Source of the DNA: Pseudomonadota bacterium
GTDB lineage: Bacteria; Pseudomonadota; Alphaproteobacteria; Rhizobiales; Xanthobacteraceae
DNA length: 5,800 bases
NCBI GenBank assembly: GCA_023392205.1
Contig: JAEVZN010000157.1
Span: forward strand, 1 to 5,800
Reading direction: 5' to 3'
A program made the translations under genes and the position numbers. Below are positions 1 to 5,800 of this stretch, in pieces (the stretch's first letter is position 1; the number at the start of each line of letters is the position of its first letter). Below the pieces are notes generated by a model that saw nothing but the letters and a program-made list of their open reading frames with translations, was not told the origin of the DNA and searched no databases.

Positions 1-321
1 ACCGAATTCGAGCACGCAGTCGATCGTGTTTCCACCGTGTCCTGCGAACGCGGCCGTGCGGTCAAACTGGCGCTCGCGGGTGGCAAGCTGACCCTGTCGG
101 TGAACAATCCGGATTCCGGCAGCGCGACAGAAGAGATCGAGGTCGAATACGATGCCGATCCGATCGATATCGGCTTCAACTCGCGCTATCTCCTGGACAT
201 TGCCTCCCAGATCGAAGGCGAGGTTGCCGTGCTCAAGCTGGCCGATCCGGGTTCGCCTACACTGATCCAGGACAAGGACGGCAAAAACGCGCTCTATGTG
301 CTGATGCCGATGCGGGTCTAG
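1..321 (+). CDS. dnaN: DNA polymerase III beta subunit (sliding clamp), C-terminal part
   Basis: This is the last 106 codons of the beta clamp, the ring-shaped dimer that tethers DNA polymerase III to DNA and serves as the docking platform for repair proteins. The reading frame is open from base 1 and ends with TAG at 319-321, so the gene is truncated by the window edge and not by mutation. The visible part corresponds to the third clamp domain. It begins with an FEHAVDRVSTVS stretch, continues with CERGRAVKLAL, GFNSRYLLD and the acidic strand EIEVEYD, and ends in YVLMPMRV, the hallmark C-terminus of the family (YVVMPMRL in E. coli). The internal ATG or GTG codons are not starts, since homology extends to the edge. 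It sits 50 bases upstream of recF, the usual arrangement, and the two are probably co-transcribed. The identification is confident. Confidence 0.96.
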   Translation, partial: TEFEHAVDRVSTVSCERGRAVKLALAGGKLTLSVNNPDSGSATEEIEVEYDADPIDIGFNSRYLLDIASQIEGEVAVLKLADPGSPTLIQDKDGKNALYVLMPMRV

Positions 322-349
322 GCTCAGGCATTGCGGCCGGCGAAACCTC

Positions 350-363
350 TGGCCGGGCGGCCA
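350..363 (+). promoter_or_regulatory. Small hairpin just before the recF start
   Basis: TGGCC (350-354) and GGCCA (359-363) form a perfect 5-bp GC-rich stem around a GGGC loop, ending 8 bases before the recF ATG. It covers the only purine-rich bases (GGGCGG, 355-360) that could act as a weak ribosome binding site. No T-tract follows, so it is not an intrinsic terminator. In a GC-rich genome a hairpin this size can occur by chance. A role in lowering recF translation is inference. Confidence 0.3.
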
Positions 364-371
364 TTTCCATC

Positions 372-1511
372 ATGCAGCCTGCGCGCATCCAACGGCTCAG
401 CCTGAGCAATTTTCGCAGCTATCGCGCGGCGGGGCTCACCGTCACCGATCTGCTGGTTGTTCTGGTAGGGCCGAATGGCGCCGGCAAGACAAATGTGCTG
501 GAAGCCATTTCATTTCTGATGCCGGGCCGAGGATTGCGGCGTGCGACGCTCGATGAGGTCGCCTTTGCCGAGGGCGATGGCAGTTGGGCGGTGTCGGCGG
601 AGGTCGAGGGAGCATTCGGCCTGGCCACCCTCGGCACCGGCCTCAGCGCGCCGCAGGGCGAGCAGAACTCATCCAGGCTCTGCCGGATCGACCGCGAACC
701 CGTGCCGTCAGCGGCGGCATTCTCCGATCATCTGCGCATGCTCTGGCTGACGCCGGCAATGGACGGTTTATTTGCCGGGCCGGCCTCCGAACGGCGGCGT
801 TTCCTCGACCGGCTGGTGCTTGCCGTCGACCCCTCTCATTCCGGCCGCGTATCGGCGCTGGAGCGCTCCATCCGGTCGCGAAACAGGCTTCTCGAAGATC
901 CCCGCCCGGATTCGCACTGGCTGGATGCGGTCGAGTACGAGACGGCAGAACTGGCGATCGCGGTAGCGGCACTGCGCAGCGAAACGGTCGCCCGCCTGCA
1001 GACAGCGCTTGCGGCCGGTCGGGACCTCTCGGACGCATTTCCGTTCGCGGAAATCGCGCTCAGGGGCTGGATCGAGGACGCGCTTCTGACCGCCCCCGCA
1101 TCGCTGGTCGAGGAGCAATATCGTGCAGTCCTGCGAGACAATCGCAGCCGCGATGCAGCCGCCGGCCGCACGCTGGACGGACCGCATCTGACCGACCTGG
1201 ACGTCTCCTACGGCCCCAAAGCCATCGCAGCCGCGGATGCCTCGACCGGTGAGCAGAAAGCGATCCTGATCCGGCTGGTGCTGGCGCATTGCGCGCTCAT
1301 TGCGGACATGACCGGGCTCGCGCCCGTGCTGCTGCTGGATGAAGCCGCCGCGCATCTCGATCCTGCCCGACGCACGGCGCTCTACGCAGCCCTGAGCACG
1401 CTCGGCGCGCAGGTCTTCATGACCGGCGCCGATCCTCTGGCTTTTGCCGAATTGACCGGCAGAGCCCAGGTCGTTGACGTGGTGCCGGGCGCGATGCTCG
1501 ACCGCTTCTAA
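372..1511 (+). CDS. recF: DNA replication and repair protein RecF
   Basis: RecF is an SMC/ABC-type ATPase. With RecO and RecR it recognises gapped or stalled replication DNA and helps load RecA over SSB in the cytoplasm. The 379-residue product is slightly longer than the E. coli protein (357). Visible motifs in order are the N-terminal LSLSNFRSY strand (residues 9-17), the Walker A loop GPNGAGKT (33-40), the family signature DGLFAGPASERRRFLDR (131-147), the ABC signature STGEQKA (291-297), Walker B VLLLDE (319-324, D323 and E324) and the D-loop through D330. All nucleotide-binding elements are intact. The ATG at 372 places the first beta strand at the usual distance from the N-terminus. No in-frame upstream alternative has a better ribosome site, and the Shine-Dalgarno match is poor. 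The gene follows dnaN by 50 bases and is probably in its operon. The small ORF follows after 96 bases. Confidence 0.96.
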   Translation: MQPARIQRLSLSNFRSYRAAGLTVTDLLVVLVGPNGAGKTNVLEAISFLMPGRGLRRATLDEVAFAEGDGSWAVSAEVEGAFGLATLGTGLSAPQGEQNSSRLCRIDREPVPSAAAFSDHLRMLWLTPAMDGLFAGPASERRRFLDRLVLAVDPSHSGRVSALERSIRSRNRLLEDPRPDSHWLDAVEYETAELAIAVAALRSETVARLQTALAAGRDLSDAFPFAEIALRGWIEDALLTAPASLVEEQYRAVLRDNRSRDAAAGRTLDGPHLTDLDVSYGPKAIAAADASTGEQKAILIRLVLAHCALIADMTGLAPVLLLDEAAAHLDPARRTALYAALSTLGAQVFMTGADPLAFAELTGRAQVVDVVPGAMLDRF

Positions 1512-1594
1512 ACGGGTTCCTTCGGACGGAAAAGATATCGCCGCAGCGCGTTACGGAACTCGCTTCCTGCCTCTGCTTTGTCTCCATGTGGCAG
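1512..1594 (+). other. Gap between recF and the small ORF, no gene seen
   Basis: This stretch follows the recF TAA and ends at the Shine-Dalgarno sequence of the next gene. I see no convincing promoter or intrinsic terminator. A weak long-range pairing, CTGCC (1567-1571) with GGCAG (1590-1594) around an 18-base loop, ends directly against the ribosome binding site, but 5 bp with that loop is marginal. A TTG at 1578 is in frame with the small ORF but lacks a ribosome site. The lack of a terminator is compatible with read-through from recF. Confidence 0.4.
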
Positions 1595-1602
1595 TAAGGA
1601 GG
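1595..1602 (+). promoter_or_regulatory. Strong Shine-Dalgarno sequence that sets the GTG start of the small ORF
   Basis: TAAGGAGG is an essentially perfect match to the anti-Shine-Dalgarno of 16S rRNA and lies 5 bases before the GTG at 1608. It decides the start over the in-frame TTG at 1578, which has nothing comparable upstream. It is much the best ribosome binding site in the window, better than those of recF and gyrB. Confidence 0.85.
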
Positions 1603-1607
1603 CCGCG

Positions 1608-1859
1608 GTGACGGAAGACAACAGACCTAAATCTCATGCTGCTGCGACTGGGCCGGATCAGATCAGCAGCCGGCTTCACGAGGCCATTGATGGGCTGCGG
1701 AAGGATGTTACACGCGTGGAGGTCTGGGCGACGGCGCTGGGTGCCTTCGCAAAACCCGTCCCGGACTACAGGCCCGACAGCACCCACGATTTGACGGCCT
1801 CGGAAGACCCTTCCGTGACCGATACAGACGCGCAAAAAGCGCCAAAACCTGATGCCTGA
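1608..1859 (+). CDS. Uncharacterised 83-residue protein between recF and gyrB
   Basis: I do not recognise this family. The predicted 83-residue protein starts at GTG 1608, chosen for the near-perfect Shine-Dalgarno 5 bases upstream. It has no signal peptide, membrane segment or cysteine. Residues 1-18 are polar. Residues 19-47 (from ISSRLHEAI to ALGAF) place hydrophobic residues at 3-4 spacing (I19, L23, A26/I27, L30, V34, V37, W40, L44, F47), as in one amphipathic helix or coiled coil. A short proline/aromatic motif, KPVPDYRP, follows at 49-56. Residues 57-83 are acidic and probably disordered (seven D/E against two K). Third-position GC, counted by hand, is about 64 percent overall. It is high across residues 36-65 (26 of 30 codons end in G or C) and low in the first 14 codons. 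This fits a constrained core with loose tails and supports real coding. Its location suggests co-transcription with recF. A cytoplasmic protein-binding role is only a guess. Confidence 0.7.
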   Translation: MTEDNRPKSHAAATGPDQISSRLHEAIDGLRKDVTRVEVWATALGAFAKPVPDYRPDSTHDLTASEDPSVTDTDAQKAPKPDA

Positions 1860-1886
1860 CGGCGCTCACTTTTCGTCCGCGTTGCG

Positions 1887-1899
1887 GCCTTGAAAAGGC
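1887..1899 (+). repeat. Short inverted repeat with overlapping tandem CTTGAA
   Basis: GCCTT (1887-1891) and AAGGC (1895-1899) form a perfect 5-bp inverted repeat around GAA. The hexamer CTTGAA occurs at 1889-1894 and again at 1899-1904, exactly 10 bp apart, so both copies face the same side of the helix. It lies 27 bases after the small ORF stop. It could be a minor terminator stem, a protein-binding site, or part of a -35 element (TTGAAA at 1890-1895). No good -10 box lies at the right distance from that candidate -35. Function is unassigned. Confidence 0.35.
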
Positions 1900-1918
1900 T
1901 TGAATTACAACTACTTAA

Positions 1919-4438
<2,520 letters not shown>

Positions 4439-4466
4439 GGCGTCCGGCTTCGCGTTCACTGCCGAC

Positions 4467-4482
4467 CGCGGCTGCCGCCGCG
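4467..4482. terminator. GC-rich hairpin in the gyrB / glutamine-synthetase-like convergent junction
   Basis: CGCGGC (4467-4472) and GCCGCG (4477-4482) form a perfect 6-bp stem with a TGCC loop. It lies inside the 45-base gap between the gyrB stop (4436-4438) and the opposite-strand stop (4484-4486). The position suits a shared bidirectional terminator. Neither strand has a T-tract after the stem, so it would act by Rho, as an RNA 3'-end stabiliser, or not at all. Confidence 0.4.
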
Positions 4483-4483
4483 A

Positions 4484-5800
4484 TCAGAACAGATCGAAAT
4501 ATTCCTTCTGCTCCCAGCGTGTCACTTCGGGTGTATCGTCACCGCCCTCATTGCGGAAACGTGCAATCTCCGCTTCCTTGATACGCAGGAAATAATCGAC
4601 AAACCCGTCTCCGAAGCCCGCACGGAAACAGCTACTGTCGCGCAGCGCATCGAGCGCATCGCCGAGGCTTTTGGGCATCAGTTCCGCATCGGTCTCGTAA
4701 GGGCTGTCGGCGGACGGACCGGGATCGCGCGCATTATCGACGCCATCGAGCCCGCATACGATCTGCGACGCGAGATAGAGATACGGATTGGCCGCGGGTT
4801 CGCCGACCCTGTTCTCCATATGCGTGGCAGGATCGCCCGGCTGGCCGATGACACGCACCATCACGCCGCGATTGTCCTGCCCCCAACCCACCCGATCGGG
4901 CGCCAGGGCATAGGCGCGGTAGCGCTTGTAGCCATTCAGTGTCGGCGTGGTGAAGGCGGCGGCCGCACGCGCGTTGGTCAAAAGCCCCGCCAGCCATTGC
5001 CGGCCGAACGGCGACAGAACGTCCCTCCCGTCCTCCACCACGAAGGCATTGGCGCGGCTGCGCGTATCGATCAGCGACTGATGCAGATGCCAGCCTGACG
5101 AAAACGCATTCGGCAAAGCCGGACGACACATGAAGGTGCAATGCATCCCGTGCCGCCGCGCGATCTGCTTCATGGCGTTGCGGAACATAACCATCATGTC
5201 GGCGGCAATCAGACCGATTTCAGGGCGGAAGGTGAATTCGCACTGGCTCGGCCCAAGCTCGACTTCCACCGACCGGAACGGCAGCCCGAGCGCCGTGATC
5301 GCGCGCCAGAATGGCTCAAGGATCGGCTCGATCTGGTCGGAGCGTGCCTCGGTCAGGAGTTGGAAGCCCTGGTGGATATAGCTCACATCTACTGGCTCGC
5401 CCGGCCATGTCGCATCGGCGGGCGTCAGTCGCGTATTCTCGATCTTGTAGAGATGGAATTCGACTTCGAGCCCGGCCATGAAATCATAGCCGCGCTTCGC
5501 CAGCTTGCCGAGCGCCTCCTGGCACAGCCGCCGTGTCGAAAAAGGAACCGGCTTACCGTTCTGGAAATAGATATCGCACAACACCCAGCCAGTATTCGGC
5601 GCCCAGGGCAGGACCCTAAATGTCGCCGGATCGGCGATCATCAGGAAATCGGCCGCACCCTGCATCTCCGGCATCGAGAAGCCGCCACCGGGCGTGAACA
5701 CCGGAAACACCGTCCGGTGTGACGTATCCTTGCACAGTAGCGTCGAGGTCAGGCTGACGCCGCTACGCATCAGTTTGGCCGCATCGGAGGCCACGACCGT
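4484..5800 (-). CDS. Glutamine synthetase family protein (glutamate-amine ligase type), N-terminus beyond window
   Basis: This is an ATP-dependent ligase of the glutamine synthetase family, joining ammonia or an amine to the gamma-carboxyl of glutamate or a similar acid. The frame is open to the window edge (438 residues visible). The GTG at 5794-5792 is probably internal, because the rest of the N-terminal beta-grasp domain should lie to the right. Numbering from that GTG: metal ligands E110 and E112 in GLEVEFHLY; VELGPSQCEF with E179 and E186; H236 in GWHLH; NGYKR at 287-291; N308/R309 and R314 in the phosphate-binding strand; E327 and R329 in MENRVGEPAANPY. All catalytic residues look present. 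The E-x-G-x-x-Q-x-E spacing matches gamma-glutamyl-amine synthetases such as PuuA better than E. coli GlnA, and the loop near the adenylylation tyrosine is shorter. It is therefore probably not the housekeeping GlnA. The substrate cannot be read from sequence. It converges on gyrB and is functionally unrelated to it. Confidence 0.88.
   Translation of the reverse strand, partial: TVVASDAAKLMRSGVSLTSTLLCKDTSHRTVFPVFTPGGGFSMPEMQGAADFLMIADPATFRVLPWAPNTGWVLCDIYFQNGKPVPFSTRRLCQEALGKLAKRGYDFMAGLEVEFHLYKIENTRLTPADATWPGEPVDVSYIHQGFQLLTEARSDQIEPILEPFWRAITALGLPFRSVEVELGPSQCEFTFRPEIGLIAADMMVMFRNAMKQIARRHGMHCTFMCRPALPNAFSSGWHLHQSLIDTRSRANAFVVEDGRDVLSPFGRQWLAGLLTNARAAAAFTTPTLNGYKRYRAYALAPDRVGWGQDNRGVMVRVIGQPGDPATHMENRVGEPAANPYLYLASQIVCGLDGVDNARDPGPSADSPYETDAELMPKSLGDALDALRDSSCFRAGFGDGFVDYFLRIKEAEIARFRNEGGDDTPEVTRWEQKEYFDLF

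Noticed and set aside
768..1355. Minus-strand ORFs opposite recF, and + strand frame-shifted ORFs inside it
   Set aside because: These are low-complexity Arg/Pro/Gly-rich shadows. The RecF motifs all lie in the frame 372-1511.
1578..1607. TTG start at 1578 giving a 93-residue version of the small protein
   Set aside because: No ribosome site precedes it, while GTG 1608 has a near-perfect one that would lie inside this longer reading frame.
1551..1835. Minus-strand ORF of 94 codons opposite the small gene
   Set aside because: The Arg/Pro-rich composition is typical of an antisense shadow in GC-rich DNA, and the + strand ORF has the ribosome site and codon-position bias.
5792..5794. GTG at 5794 as the true start of the glutamine-synthetase-like gene
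   Set aside because: The frame stays open to the window edge. The first part of the N-terminal domain, including the usual RGK-type segment, is missing, so the start is probably outside.

Overview
The window is a chromosomal housekeeping locus from a GC-rich (estimated near 60 percent) alphaproteobacterium. The order dnaN - recF - small ORF - gyrB on the + strand and the style of the GyrB and RecF proteins suggest this group, most likely Hyphomicrobiales or a close relative. That placement is by eye and was not searched.

Layout: 1-321 is the C-terminal quarter of dnaN (DNA polymerase III beta clamp), cut by the left edge. recF (372-1511) follows after 50 bases. A small uncharacterised gene (GTG start 1608, stop 1859) has an excellent Shine-Dalgarno sequence. 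A 152-base intergenic region (1860-2011) holds a strong intrinsic terminator (1931-1953), a second small hairpin, a tandem hexamer and a candidate -10 box. gyrB (2012-4438) is complete. After a 45-base convergent junction with a GC-rich hairpin, a glutamine-synthetase-family gene lies on the - strand (4484 to beyond 5800), with its N-terminus outside the window.

The + strand genes share a theme: DnaN is the replication sliding clamp, RecF loads RecA at gaps and stalled forks, and GyrB is the ATPase subunit of DNA gyrase. This is the classic dnaA-dnaN-recF-gyrB neighbourhood, although dnaA and any origin would lie to the left and are not seen. The glutamine-synthetase-like ligase is an unrelated metabolic gene that converges on gyrB.

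I see no phage, insertion sequence, CRISPR array, RNA gene or defence system. The points worth a second look are the unknown small protein between recF and gyrB, the compact terminator/promoter arrangement in front of gyrB, and a local cluster of GANTC (CcrM methylation) sites at the gyrB start in a window where that site is otherwise sparse.
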